The notes below the pieces were generated by a model. It ran no database searches. It saw only the letters and a list, made by a program, of their open reading frames with translations, and was not told where the DNA came from. From assembly GCA_036873755.1 (NCBI GenBank), contig JAVTVY010037073.1, forward strand, positions 62,001-126,000: a stretch of DNA of 64,000 nt, given 5' to 3'. A program made the position numbers and the translations under genes. The DNA is from Hanleya hanleyi (lineage: Eukaryota > Mollusca > Polyplacophora > Lepidopleurida > Hanleyidae). Below, one piece after another: positions 21,276-32,505 of the stretch. The first letter of the stretch is position 1. Every line of letters begins with the position of its first letter.

Positions 21276-22421
21276 TCATGCACTGTTTGGGTGAGCTATC
21301 ATATGAATAGTCTCATCTTTAATCCCGAGCCTTTGTGTTGAAACCCAAGTGGCACATTTCCTGAAGTTGGCAACCAGCTTCTTGTCAATAAAACCGTATA
21401 TCACCGGATTGATACAAGCGTTGGCGTATGCCACACACAAGGCGGCAACAAAATACTGAGATCGCATCCTTTTGATATGCATCATACCGTCGTACTGAAT
21501 GCCGACGAAACAAACGAAAATTGGCGCCCACATCAGTACGAACAAAGCCACTAGCAAGATCAGCATTCTCACAACACGGAAGTCCCGTTCATCTCTCGTG
21601 CGCATGCGTTGGTGAATATTCTGGCGCCGTCGTGTACGCATAAATCGCGCCCATAGCCCGCTTTCTGTACCGGTACCGATTGCAGTCGGTCTAATGGCGT
21701 TACGGGATTTCCAGAACTTCTTGAAAACTCGAAAGTAATTGCAAGTCATCATGATAAGCGGAGCGATAAATCCAAGTAGACAGATCGCTAGAACAAATAT
21801 CTCCGATACTCTGACCGAGTCCGAACTGGGCCAAACCAGGGTGCAGATCTGGACCTCCCTGCCGTCCAGTGAAAAGCGTCTCAGGTCGAAATACAGGGCC
21901 ACAGGTAAGCAACCCAGAAATGCCGTCAGCCAAATTGCGCAGATAATGATTGCCATGGTGTGTAGACCCATAGGCTGAACGTACTGTTTAACTATACGGA
22001 TATAGCGGTCAGTGCTTATTACTGTCATCGTCCAGATGGATACAATGCCGCACACGGACAACACATACATGAGCATGCTGCAGAAGAATTTGCCAAGAAC
22101 CCAGGTTTCGGTCACTCTTATCACGGCAATCAGTGGACAGGTCAGAGTGAAGAGAATGTCCGACAGCGCCAGGTTTCCGATGAAAAAGTTCGTCAACCTT
22201 TTCAGCTGACCCATCCGCAGAAGTTCTACAAGAATGGAGACGTTTCCGGTGACGGCTACGAGAAACAAAATGGCGATCACCACCGCTTCAGAGATACCCA
22301 GAATTGTATTCGACCTACAGAATTCGGAGAAGTACGTGAAGTAACTTCGATTGCTCCAGCCTTGGATGTCCCCACCGTGCCCCACTAGATAGGAGGAATT
22401 GAGAGCAGCATTCTGGTCCAT
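21276..22421 (-). CDS. Class A GPCR, FFAR4/GPR120-like
   Basis: A single-exon 381-residue rhodopsin-family receptor for the plasma membrane. The N-terminus has N-glycosylation sites at N8 and N24. TM1 is about 43-66 (N60), TM2 78-101 (LALSD, D88), TM3 114-140 (C114; D138-R139-Y140), TM4 153-176 (W164), ECL2 C193, TM5 205-229 (P221), TM6 282-305 (W298-A-P300, with M instead of C before W) and TM7 323-346 (N338-P-V-I-Y342). 'IRVTETWVLGKFFC', 'ICTLVWPSS', 'DFRVVRMLILL' and 'MWAPI' resemble FFAR4/GPR120. R102 sits where FFAR4 has the arginine that binds the fatty-acid carboxylate. GPCR identity is certain; ligand class is inference, and a peptide receptor is the main alternative. The third intracellular loop is Arg-rich, typical of G-protein coupling. 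All hallmark residues are intact. Confidence 0.95.
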   Translation of the reverse strand: MDQNAALNSSYLVGHGGDIQGWSNRSYFTYFSEFCRSNTILGISEAVVIAILFLVAVTGNVSILVELLRMGQLKRLTNFFIGNLALSDILFTLTCPLIAVIRVTETWVLGKFFCSMLMYVLSVCGIVSIWTMTVISTDRYIRIVKQYVQPMGLHTMAIIICAIWLTAFLGCLPVALYFDLRRFSLDGREVQICTLVWPSSDSVRVSEIFVLAICLLGFIAPLIMMTCNYFRVFKKFWKSRNAIRPTAIGTGTESGLWARFMRTRRRQNIHQRMRTRDERDFRVVRMLILLVALFVLMWAPIFVCFVGIQYDGMMHIKRMRSQYFVAALCVAYANACINPVIYGFIDKKLVANFRKCATWVSTQRLGIKDETIHMIAHPNSA

Positions 22422-23284
22422 GATCGAGACACCGGCTGAAAATCTGGAGGACCGGGATATTTACTCCAGTGGTTCTGTAATGAACGAAAGTGAAGCAACA
22501 AATGACATATCGATATCTGTTCTAATTCCATTTGTTAATAAAGCAAAATGAGTCATCATGAAGCGAATATCTATTTGTACAATTACTTGAACAGCTCAGA
22601 TAGACAAAAGTTTCAAGATTTCATCTCTTCCAAAAAAAGGGCGCAGACCGCTTCACAAGCGGATGCTCTCTAACGTGTAAATTCACGAGTGAGGACGGCG
22701 GTCTCTGGAATGGCAAATCTGTATCAGCTATGCTGGATAGACCATAGGCAATGATTTCAACACCGTACACAGAACGTACAGTTTATCAACAGGAGCTTGG
22801 GGGTGTGTCAGTTGTTAATTATGATATGGTAATCAATAAATACACCCTCCCTCAACTCTATACTACAAGGAGAGTCACGAGATATTTGAGGTTTACTCTC
22901 CGAATTCCCCATCCAAAACCTTCATCTCTCACTTCAATAAAAGTTTTTCTATTTTAATTTCCTACCTCCATTTCATTTAAATTTCAATTCAAGCGTCTGA
23001 ATATTTTAACTGGTCTCTCGGTCTCCTTTAATTAGGTAAACTCGTGTTTGTAAACACCTCTTATCCCGCAGTTCAACGCTTCTCACCCGGTTTTGTTACT
23101 CAATAGCGACATGTCAATACTGCTACAACCTTCCAAAAAACGCACTTCCGTTTCCCTTTATGCGTGAGGTTTGAGGAGGTGTTTACGGAAGAGGATTTTC
23201 GTAATTAAAAGTGCCGAAAGAAGTTCATTCCTTGTTTTTGAGGAGTTGGTGGAGGGTATATATTTAGTATTATCTTATCATTAT
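22422..23284. other. Upstream flank of the GPCR gene
   Basis: No gene seen. A promoter could lie here, but I find no convincing TATA box at a suitable distance; an upstream non-coding exon cannot be excluded. ACACCCTCCCTCAACTC and similar pyrimidine-rich patches occur near 22840. Confidence 0.35.
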
Positions 23285-23744
23285 TAACCCTACCTGGCCT
23301 GGGGGGTGACTCTTTAGTTTATCATATTGGGGTCATTTTGAGCCTATTTGCATGACCCCCCGAGCAGAGGATCATGGGCAAATTCAAGATGGCGACCACG
23401 TGGGGTACCAGAAAAGTGGACAAAAACTATTTTATTTCACATCACATTAATATTTACTGATTTATCATGCAGTTTTTGCGGGGAAATTGCATAAATAAAA
23501 AATTCAGAAAATCTGACCGAAAAAATCGACCAAAAAATGCCGTTTTTGAAAATGACGTCACTGTGACGTCATCGAAGCGGCCACCTTGGAATTTATTTAC
23601 ATTTTCTGGTAGAGCTTGACCCACGGGTATCCGTGTGGTAAGTTTCAGCCCCCTAGCTCAAGGGGTAAGAAAAATAATTAGGGGGCCATTTCGGCCCCCC
23701 CAGGCCAGGTTACCTCCCAAAAAGCCCAGGCCAGATAGGGTTAA
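23285..23744. mobile_element. piggyBac-like MITE, complete copy
   Basis: TTAA-CCCTACCTGGCCTGG opens the element and CCAGGCCAGATAGGG-TTAA closes it. TTAA at both ends is the signature of piggyBac-type target duplication, and the ends begin CCCT as in that family. It is about 460 bp with no transposase. Related pieces are at 25984-26190, 48651-48830 with 49950-50222, and 59190-59322. Confidence 0.8.
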
Positions 23745-25007
23745 TAGCTGACCAGCCTCAAGCTCATGTGGATGTATCTCCCATCATGCACGATTTAAGA
23801 AAATTTTATAATGATTCTATGATAACCGCTATGAGTCTGATTTTGAGAACGACGACGACGACGAATGGTCATTGTACTGTATATAAGCGACATAGGCGAC
23901 ATTCTGTATAGTTAGTCGGCTCTTGTACATGAGGAATTTCCGCATCAATAATAATAACATTTTTAGCACCAATATTCAAACAGGTATCAAATATAAATAA
24001 ACATAAGCAAGTTACATACCAGAGAGAGGACATCATCCAATTTTCAATGATGTCCACGAAAATTGTCCGATCCGCAACGCTGAGCAGCATTCTTTTATCT
24101 CACTTCATTCATTTCCAGTTTCCGAAAAAATTTCCAAGCGCCACATTCTCGATTTTCAAATGCGTACACAATAGACCTTGCTTCGTCAATTTCAGTACCG
24201 GTACTGTCTTCTAAAAAATAATCTATATATACATGTATACTATATAAAAAAATTCCCAAATTGAACGTTTTGTAGGCCTACTTGCAATCGCCAGGTCAGT
24301 TGAGAACCAATGAAAATACGTTTCTTGCCTGTCTCGTTACCTCGGTATTAATGATGTACGACCGGATTCGGTTAGCGATTGGCTTCGAATCCATAAATTA
24401 TACATTTTCATTTACCCTTCTACAGCTCTCGAAAGGACTCTAGGTAGTTGCCAACTGCATGTTCAAATATAGTCTTCGGTTGCTTTGGTTTCCGATGAAA
24501 GAACTCGTTTATCACAGGGAAGATAATCTCGGCTGAATACAGATATGACAACAACAGGTGCTTGAACCGAAATATTGCCATCTTACTATTACAGAATCAA
24601 TTGCCATAATTTGCCTGTCCTTAAACACACGTGTGTGATAAATATCGCTCGGAGGAGCAATTCTGAGAAAAGTGGCTTTGGTTAAACCGATGTACCGAGC
24701 AGACGCTGTTAATTGTGTGAGAATCATTCCTGGGGCATTTCTCAATAGAAAAAAATCCACTTACCACCTTAGCAAAAGGATTTTGTAATTGTGGAGGTCA
24801 AAATTGCTTCCCACCAGTAAAAGCCTATACATCACCGACATAAAATCGATAGTGCATCTGTCTACCTGGCCATGCTTTGTGATTCCTGGATAAAGTCTCA
24901 AACTATTATTTTATAATAAACCGTATTTCACGGAACATTAGGGATGTTGGTGGTTACATCCACACAAGAATCATACTCGTATAAATAAAAAAATCGTCAT
25001 TAATCTA
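23745..25007. other. No gene recognised
   Basis: AT-rich sequence without a convincing coding frame. A short CGA microsatellite (ACGACGACGACGACG) is near 23850. Confidence 0.35.
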
Positions 25008-25740
25008 CACATCATATACTACTTGTGTATGAAATCTCGATCATTTTGTTATTCACACCCTACGCGCCCAATTGGGGCCCGTTCGGCAAATCTGTGCAAT
25101 TCTCGTCTTTGGTATATTCGTTCGTTCTTCATCGCCACTTTGAATTCATATAGCCGTTTTTACAATCAAAATCCGATCCTTGAAATTCCGACGATTTTAT
25201 TTGGTCGATGGTGGCCATATTTGTTTACGGAGCAACTTACCTGTCCCAAGAGGGCCCATTGACCATCTATGCCAAGTAACGGATAAGATATTGGAAGTTT
25301 TTTTTGGAACACTAATCAAACCCGTATGGCCACCAAATCGATTGATCAATAATAAAAGTTAATAATACATCATACACTACTTGTGTACGAGATTTCGTTC
25401 CATTTGGGGAAATTTTGTATTCATATCCAATGCGCTCAACTGTCCTGTTTGGGCAAATCTCTGCATTTCTCGACTTTGGGATCAATTCTTTCTCCATCGC
25501 CATGTCGAACAATATACATGTAGTCTTTTTCGCCATAAAAATCCATTCCTAAAAATCCAGCAACAATGATTGGTCGATGGCGGTCGCATCTGCTTAGAGA
25601 GCACCTTCTCATGAGGAAATTTGATAAACCTCGACCTATCGATCATGTATGCCAAGTATCGCGTCAATCGGTTCAGCGGTTCCTCCGGAAAAGATATTTG
25701 AATGTTTTCAATAAATTCAAGATGACCGCCGGGGCTTTTT
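25008..25740. repeat. Diverged tandem duplication (period about 360 bp)
   Basis: CATCATATACTACTTGTGTATGAAAT (from 25008) recurs as CATCATACACTACTTGTGTACGAGAT (from 25368). Both are followed by related sequence (ATTCACACCC / ATTCATATCC, GGCAAATCTGTGCA / GGCAAATCTCTGCA, TTGGTCGATGG in both). The two units are clearly diverged. Function unknown. Confidence 0.65.
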
Positions 25741-25983
25741 GACCAATCAGCTTCTTTATGGCATATGCATAATTGACCCCAATCACCATGTGAGGTTTAG
25801 CTTCATCGGTCAGCGAAGTGGACTGAGGGATGGTTACAAAATCTGGCGGAAAGAAAAAAAAATATCTTAAAAAATAATGGACTTAAATGGGGACTGTTCA
25901 AAATGCAAAATAATAAGTATTCTTTGAAGAATTTAATTGCGCACGAATACTTGTTGTTGATATCTTAATACCGTTCCCATTTG

Positions 25984-26190
25984 TTAACCCTATCTGGCCT
26001 GGGCTTTTTGGGACCTGTTCTGGCCTGGGGGGGGGAGGGGCGAAATGCCCCCCCCCCTAATTATTTTTCTTGCCCCTTGAGCTAGGGGGCTGAAACTTAC
26101 CACACTATACCCTTGGGTCAAGCTCTACCAGAAAATGTGAAAAAATCCCAGATGGCCGCTTTGATGACGTCACAGCGCCCCCTGGCGTCA
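25984..26190. mobile_element. piggyBac-like MITE, truncated copy
   Basis: TTAACCCTATCTGGCCTGGG begins at 25984. Then come a G-run/C-run and CCCTTGAGCTAGGGGGCTGA, CTTGGGTCAAGCTCTACCAG and TGATGACGTCACAGCG, which are the reverse complement of the right part of 23285-23744. The other terminus is missing. Confidence 0.75.
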
Positions 26191-26459
26191 GATTTGGGAT
26201 ATGAATATACAAATATATAGCACATGACATTCTCTCTTGCTATGCAGAGTTTGGAGTTCAAAGTACTCATAATAAAAAAATTAAAGGTTTCCATATCTGA
26301 AGAAATAATTGTTAGTCCCCTCGAATAATAAACTGCAAACTGCGAACCGCGGATGTATTGGGACATATCATGTTTATAGTCAGCGTATATTCATAGTGAC
26401 ATATTTTATAACCCTCTGGTCAATAACATCGAGCTAACCCCGCATTTATTACACGTTTT

Positions 26460-26990
26460 AGCACGGTTATGTGAAATCAACACCCGTCAAGTGCAAGTGT
26501 TCGTTGGGAGATTCCATTTCACAAGTCGGATGAGGAAAGGGACGTCTGCTTTCATAAAAGTAACAACCGAATAAAACAAACAAATGAATTACAAGATGAA
26601 ATTTCTTTCTCAAGTTTAACTGTTGTTTCCATCGCGAATTTGAGTTAACAAAGCGACACAAATAGACATATATCCACGTCATTTCCACACAGCTGACGCA
26701 GCTGACAGTATCACTCCCCATTTGAGAGACCACATAAACTCGTCCACTGACATTGGCACGATGACAACCGAGACGGGAGCATCAAGTTATTTTCAAGAAA
26801 GGGGAGAAAGGTTGTCAAAGTTTAAAATATGTTTTCAATCTTTCATTATAATAATCAATTTGGGTAGTAAAACAGAATAGAAATAATGTTTTCAAATTTT
26901 AGGGCCCGAGCGTCGCTCTTTTCCTAAAATATAAACTTTCCCACCCTAACCGTGCGTAAAATAACCATTAAGCACGCTTATGAAAACTTT
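26460..26990. repeat. Dispersed repeat, copy 2
   Basis: Same sequence and order as 18500-19040, with small deletions. The terminal hairpin is degraded: the right arm (GTGCGTAAAATAACCATTAAGC...) is kept, but the left is replaced by ATTTTAGGGCCCGAGCG. Confidence 0.75.
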
Positions 26991-28400
26991 ATTTCTTAAG
27001 TGTTCATGTCATCGAATCCCATTTAATTACGAGTATTTTTTTTACCGAAATGAATTTTCGATTTTTTCCGAACTGCGGAAATGTATCTCAGTCATGCTTT
27101 CATTGTGATTGTTCACTCCATTGTGCTGTTCATAATATATGCTTCATACACCTCCATGCTAGTAACTTTAATACAATAGCGCCACCCTCATAGTAGCCCC
27201 AGATAACGGATCGATAATCCACTCTAATAAGAATCCCCAGCACAATATCAACAAAATACTTGGACCATTTCACCTGTCACATACTATAGTACGGAGGAGG
27301 ATAATCACTATTATAGAGTATCTATAATCTGACAATACAAGCCATCTGATAAAAATCCTTTTAGCTGTCATCTTGACTTCCTTGCGAAATGTATCGTTGA
27401 AATAACTGAAGCTCTAGATGACAAGGAGAATACACATTTCCAATGGAAACAGCAAACTTACAGGTAATAGAGCCACAGATAAGACATCGATAGGAGTTCA
27501 ACTATCGACTGAGATCTTTGAGAACACCGTAATTTCTTACGCTAGCATTTTAAAGACAATATAGTTTAATTTATTAATGCAATGTCAATTCGAAGTGGTA
27601 TGTGTTGATGAAAAATATCTACGCATTAAACTTGAGGAACTGTTCATTAACATTACATTGTAAAACAAAGCAGTAGTTACGTGAGCATAGGCGAACCTCC
27701 TTCTGCGTAAGTTGCTATGTTTCGTACAGAAAATCTACCCAAGTTTCATTGTTTTGGTGACATGTTCAGAGTGAAAACATTATTTACTTTTTCGCATACA
27801 TTTTAGCATGAATTTTTTAATATATCTCTAAAATATGAAAGTTTGAACCAAAACGAATCTATCTTTTTCAATGTCACAATATCCGCCCTGACATTGTATC
27901 TCAATTTCAGTATGCTTCAAAGTTTCATATTTTATGTGCGAACTATGTATACTAAAACAAAAAGAAAAAAGAAAAAACTAAAAAATCAAAACCCCCAACT
28001 TTTGGCTGAGCGTAATACAATACAACACTACACAACTTGGGTATTTTGCTGAAGGAACACAGATTTTGTGCAGAGGATTTAAGAAATTAATTTTGGCTTC
28101 ACAAATGAAGGAATTTGGCCTATGTAAACGTAATTACAATTTTGCAAAGGGAAGAATTTTTCACAGTTGAAGTACCAGTTACAAGTGGAATAATAACAGA
28201 ACAGAAGAATGTGTTATCGCGCATTGACCATCCCACATGTTAACAACTGAGTAAGCAGTTAAACCTCTACATGGAAGATATGGCGGGATTTTGGCCTATA
28301 CGTGGTGCGGTTGAATTCGGAAATACTTATTCAAAATGTTTTAGTTTTGGAACTAAATATAGTACTGTAGCACACGTTACTCTGTCACCAACCAGAACCA
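26991..28400. other. No feature recognised
   Basis: AT-rich intergenic DNA. An A-rich stretch (AAAAAGAAAAAAGAAAAAAC) is at about 27957. No frame looks coding. Confidence 0.35.
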
Positions 28401-28900
28401 TCTGCATAAAAGCCTGATGCGGTCTTTACTTTTCTCTAAGTAGACCAAATTCTTGTGTATATACGAGCTGGTTCGTGTCTGGCGTCTTATATTTCGTCAA
28501 TGTAATATCTACTGCAGGTTTAACCAACTGCCATGTTGGAATAGGCAAGAGCTTGTTAGGTAAAATTTGACTAAGCTTAATACCGGCTGCTACAATGTGG
28601 GGTTTCATACGAATTCCAAGAGGTGGAATAATGGAGGGTTTCTTTAAATACAAATATAAGTATTGAGGTTTGAAAACACAGTTTTTTGCTGGATTGAGCG
28701 ATCAGTTCGCCATTTTCTGATATACTGCAGTGATAGATTAATTTTTCGAAGTTTTAATAGAAATTCATCTGCTTCAACATATAAAGTTTCTTCAGGGGAT
28801 GTTCTGAACGCTCCGAGGCAAAGGCTTAACCCTTGAAGGAGAATAGGATCTAGCGTTGTCAAGTGACTTGCTTGTACCGTCGTAAACAACAGAGTCATAA
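28400..28900 (-). pseudogene. LINE RT C-terminus / RNase H-start fragment
   Basis: The minus frame 28898-28644 reads 'LTTLDPILLQGLSLCLGAFR' then 'TSPEETLYVEADEFLL'. This matches the L..LD.I.N.ALRLCLGAFRTSP..SLYVEA.EP motif after the RT domain of Jockey/I LINEs. After a frame change, 28653-28426 has 'KKPSIIPPLGIRMKPHI', the linker before RNase H. It is a dead fragment with the same orientation as LINE copy B but too short to assign to it. Confidence 0.75.
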
Positions 28901-29269
28901 GCTTGGAACGAACAAGAGATCGATGTAAATGCTGATCGCCGCCCTAATTATATCTGGCAACTGCCTTCAACAAATCAAGAGTTTTCGTGCTTTGTTATCA
29001 CTTAGTTTGCTTTATTTTAAACCCATGTATGCCTGGATTCTGCTGGTGGACAAGTTGTCCCCGAGGCCGGGCCTCTGCACATCTTAACTTCAAAATGAGT
29101 ACAAATAAAAGGAAATAATGGTAAGACAGATCAGAGAAACCTTAATGCAGGTTCCTCGGTCGAGTCTCTAATAGTTCGAACTGCACTAAGACCATTTTCA
29201 AGTCAAATGACAGATATATTTCGAAAAGCAAAGCAAGTTCATGTCATCAAGCCTTGTAAAATTACGGTT

Positions 29270-29930
29270 GATGATGGTTTAGCACCAAATTCTCTGTGAA
29301 ATAATCTTGAGATTTTCAATTGTGGCCACCGCGGGTGTCTCACGTGCTCACTCTTTCATAGTTCAGCTTCATTTAGTTCCACGTTAACTGATAAGTCATA
29401 TTCTGTTGATTCTTACATTGATCTCAGTTGTTCTACTATAAACTGTATTTATTTAGTTTCTTGTAAGAAGTGTGGTCAAAAGTATGTTGACAAGACCACC
29501 CATAGATTCCATCTGAGGGTTAACAGTCACAGAAAATCCGTCAGGAAAAAGCAATTGCTTATAGGCAAACATTTTTCTGTCCCGACCATGATCGGGACAA
29601 CTTGAGAATCCAGATTGTGGATATAGTCTACCCATCTACTAAGGATTCCCGTTTGGATTTGAGAGAGAAGTCCGTGAGCGGGAATGGTTCTGGATGCTGG
29701 AGTTTGGGCCAGTGTTTCCCTATGGTTTAAGTGACAATGTCAAAGGGTTCGGCAATGTTACAAACCGCCATTCAATATTAGCTAGCTATTTCAGTCCCGT
29801 CAACGGAGATATCGCATCCATGGTTGGAGAAAGTTTAATTGTGCGGTGATTCACGATCATGTCACTTTAAATTACTTAGAGGGTTTGACTAACACACCCA
29901 ACAGTATACATAGCTTGCGTACAGTCCTGT
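29270..29930 (+). pseudogene. Penelope-like element: GIY-YIG endonuclease domain
   Basis: Plus-strand translation gives a Cys/His patch 'NCGHRGCLTC' (about 29320), then 'INCIYLVSCKKCGQKYVDKT' and 'HRFHLRVNSHR' (about 29445-29530), 'GKHFSVPDHDRDNLRIQIVD' (about 29567-29625) and 'YGLNDNVKGFGNVTNRHSIL' (about 29720). This is the GIY-YIG nuclease pattern (YLVSC..C...YVGKT...L..R...H) of Penelope-like retroelements, with the leading cysteines. It has frame changes. A fragment of the same element's reverse transcriptase follows it, so the nuclease is N-terminal, as in the Naiad/Chlamys clade. Confidence 0.75.
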
Positions 29931-30245
29931 GTGCGTTACCTCTGAGAGATATACGGCGATCTTTATCTTCAGGAATTATTATATCACCCATAATCACATA
30001 GCGTATTTTCGATTGTATCGTCCAGTGAACATAATCGTTAGATCCAAAGACCGACTTTTCTTGAAACTCAACTACTTGGATAAAGGACTGGACATTATTA
30101 ATTTACCACGAGACCTGAATGATCCAGAGATACGCAGCGCTGTTCCAAACTAGTTTAAGCTCGCAGAACCTCCTTGCATTTCGTATAAGTATACTAAATC
30201 GATAGCCACCAAAATGTTCAATTACTCTAATGCTGTCTACTAGTT
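29931..30245 (+). pseudogene. Penelope-like element: N-terminal part of reverse transcriptase
   Basis: Reads 'FRLYRPVNIIVRSKDRL', 'YLDKGLDIINLPRDLNDPEI', then a TAG at 30151-30153, then in frame 'FKLAEPPCISYKYTKSIATK' and 'MFNYSNAVY'. The INLP..L.D......P..FK..PP.VSY.YT..I.SK.FNY pattern is, as I remember it, the RT N-terminal region of Naiad-type elements. The palm domain is deleted: the sequence jumps to the element's 3' tail at 30262. Confidence 0.65.
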
Positions 30246-30261
30246 TGACTGAAAGTTATAC

Positions 30262-30335
30262 ACGTTTTAATTTGGTGCTAATGCTATTATATGAATTAGG
30301 TCTTCGGATTATGGCCGTGGATATTCTTTAATGTA
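30262..30335 (+). repeat. Penelope-like 3' tail, internally deleted copy
   Basis: TTTTAATTTGGTGCTAATGC...GGATATTCTTTAATG is the end part of the tail seen at 33600-33680, 39250-39330 and 40960-41025. It is joined directly to the RT N-terminal piece and then to LINE RT sequence at 30336. Confidence 0.7.
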
Positions 30336-31640
30336 GACACTTGTATTTCAAGCAATTTATATGCTATAAGAACGTTAATCGACGATCAAACAGTACTCCT
30401 ATGAATTTGAATTCTTTTACTACCTTGATCTCAGTTCCAACTAATGCAAGTACTGGATCTTTGTGCTGGAAATACTTTGCACAAAAGTGTATACAATTTG
30501 TCTTAGCTTTGGAGAACTTGAAACCATTTTCTAGACACCATTTCTGAATTATGTTTGGACAAAGTTGTGATGTTCTCTCAATATTATTTATACCTTTTCC
30601 GCTATAAGATATGTTGAAATCATCTACAAAGAGACAACCATCAATTTCTATATTATATTCAAAACTGGAGCTAAGCTGTTGATCTTGATACTAAACAGAG
30701 TAGTAGACAAAAATACTGCCTCGTGGGACATCATGATCTTGATCGAAATGATCAGACATGGTTGTAAGCAACCGAACTGGAAATTGTCTATCATTCTAAA
30801 ATTTGGTAAAAAAAATGTGTAAACAGCCTTTTAATCCCATAGTAAAGAGGGTATTTTAAAATCCCGTATTTCCATCATATCATAGGCATTTCCCGAATAA
30901 AAAAATATAGAAACCACATGTTCATTCTTGGCGAAAGCATTCTTGACATAGGTTTCTACGTACCAAACAAGACGATCTATTATCATGCGTTCCTTTGTTT
31001 TACAAACACAGCTAGTCAGGGAAATCGGACGATAATTACCGGGGTCTGTATGGCTACGGCCCGGTTTTGGGACTGGTATAAAAATGACATTATGCCATGA
31101 CGGTGGAAAGTATTCTGTCACCCAGAGTCTGTTAATTATGTGTAATAGGATTTCTAGAGAAGATTCGGGTAGAGAGTTCAAAAGTGGATAATGAATATTA
31201 GCAGAGTCTGCAGCAGAATCGTTAGCTTTCTCGAGAGAAACATGAAGTTCATCAAGTGTAAACAAGGCGTTACAGCCTTCACGGTTATTGGGGGAGGGGA
31301 ATTTAATTTCATTCTTCTCTTCACTTTTTTGGAAACTTTGAAATTTAGGAACATAATTATCTGACAAAGAGTTCTTGGCAATTGTTTCGCCTAACTATAT
31401 ATATTTGTAATTTCTACTCTGTCTATCATCTGATCTCCATCGTTGATATGATGAACACTGGATTTGGAGCGGTTATCCTTAATTGTTTGGATCATATGTG
31501 TATTGATCTTAGAAACATAATTCTTCCTAAGAATCACGTTTGTTCAGTTTCACGGTTGTACGAGCTTTAGCTCAAGTCACTCTGAGATCTTTCAAATTTT
31601 CAGAATTAGGATGGCGACGGAAACACCGTTCAACGTTCTT
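30336..31640 (-). pseudogene. LINE reverse transcriptase, copy B
   Basis: Minus strand. The frame 31367-30831 (178 codons) has 'SLPESSLEILLHIINRLW', 'PPSWHNVIFIPVPKPGR', 'YRPISLTSCVCKTKERM'. After a shift, near 30660-30560, 'LFVDDFNISYSGK' is the catalytic [YF]xDD block, followed by 'WCLENGFKFSKAKT' and 'LVGTEIKVVKEFKFIGVLFD' (about 30450-30350). Motif order matches Jockey/I LINE RTs. Breaks between blocks and loss of the 3' end (a junction with a Penelope-like tail at 30335) show it is dead. Confidence 0.85.
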
Positions 31641-31898
31641 CCTACATTTCCTTGCTTTTAACCATGGTTTTCTGACGATGATACAGCTCCCCAATCCCCA
31701 GTGAACGAGTTGTCAGAGCATTTCCATCATAGCTCTCTAGATTTGTATTTAATACCTCTTATGCCAGTGCTAGGGGTCGTGTGGTCATGTCATCCAAGTT
31801 GCCAAATTAAACAGATACAATAAAAGCGTACCTGAGATACAACGCATCACGAATCGTTGGATTCTTGGTATGTGCTTTAGAATAGGTTAATCAGAAGA
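31641..31898 (+). repeat. Diverged Penelope-like tail nested in LINE copy B
   Basis: Colinear with 880-1130 of copy A (CCAATCCCCAGTGAACGAGT, CTAGGGGTCGTGTGGTCATG, CAATAAAAGCGTACCTGAGA). It separates the LINE endonuclease/linker from the RT. Confidence 0.5.
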
Positions 31899-32505
31899 CT
31901 ATACTGTGAAGTCATGTGGCTCTGTCAGTATGTCGGCACCTCTTCTCACTTCCCTTATATGTGTTGTAATTTTAATACGTGCAACTCCTGCGGATGTTGG
32001 TATGGTCTGGATAGCAATTTCAATCATCAGATCTGAGAATAACTGTATAGGATCTGGAACATCAGAGAAAGAGACTGTTTGTAGTTTTTGTGAACAAAGC
32101 TTTCCAAAATCCAGCCATTTGGCTCTCTTAAAATTATACCTTGTTGAAGGACTGTCATCAGCTGAATGAACAGCTTTTAAAACAGTGTGAGTGATCACTT
32201 CCACGAAGGTCATCATGAACAGACCAAGTAAATTCTTCGATTATAGGAAGGTCGCATAGTGAGATATCTAATGCTGAATAGGTCCTATGAGCGGAGGAGA
32301 AATGCGTGTAAGAGCCATCATTAAAAATACACAAATAATTATTTGATGTAAAATCTTCGAAAACTTTTCTTTTACAGTTCTTTTCATTATCCCAAAGGAT
32401 ACTACGTCCATTAAATTCACCTATCAGTAACCACGGTTTAGGGAGCTGGTCATACAGATTCTGAAGTTGACCAAGACGGAGGCCACCAGACAAATATGTG
32501 TACAC
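31899..32505 (-). pseudogene. LINE APE endonuclease and linker, copy B
   Basis: The frame 32505-32158 has 'PKPWLLIGEFNGRSILWD', 'SALDISLCDLPIIEEF' and 'WSVHDDLRGSDH', the endonuclease core and its final SDH histidine motif. After a frame change, 32216-31899 gives 'STRYNFKRAKWLDFGKL' and 'AIQTIPTSAG', the linker before RT (N.KRADW..F ... IP). Confidence 0.85.

Noticed and set aside
21739..22209. Frames antisense to the GPCR gene
   Set aside because: Shadows of a strongly coding minus-strand gene.
22640..22720. Possible tRNA-like hairpin upstream of the GPCR gene (CCGCTTCACAAGCGG)
   Set aside because: Only one stem; no T-loop GGTTCRA motif or acceptor pairing at the right distance.
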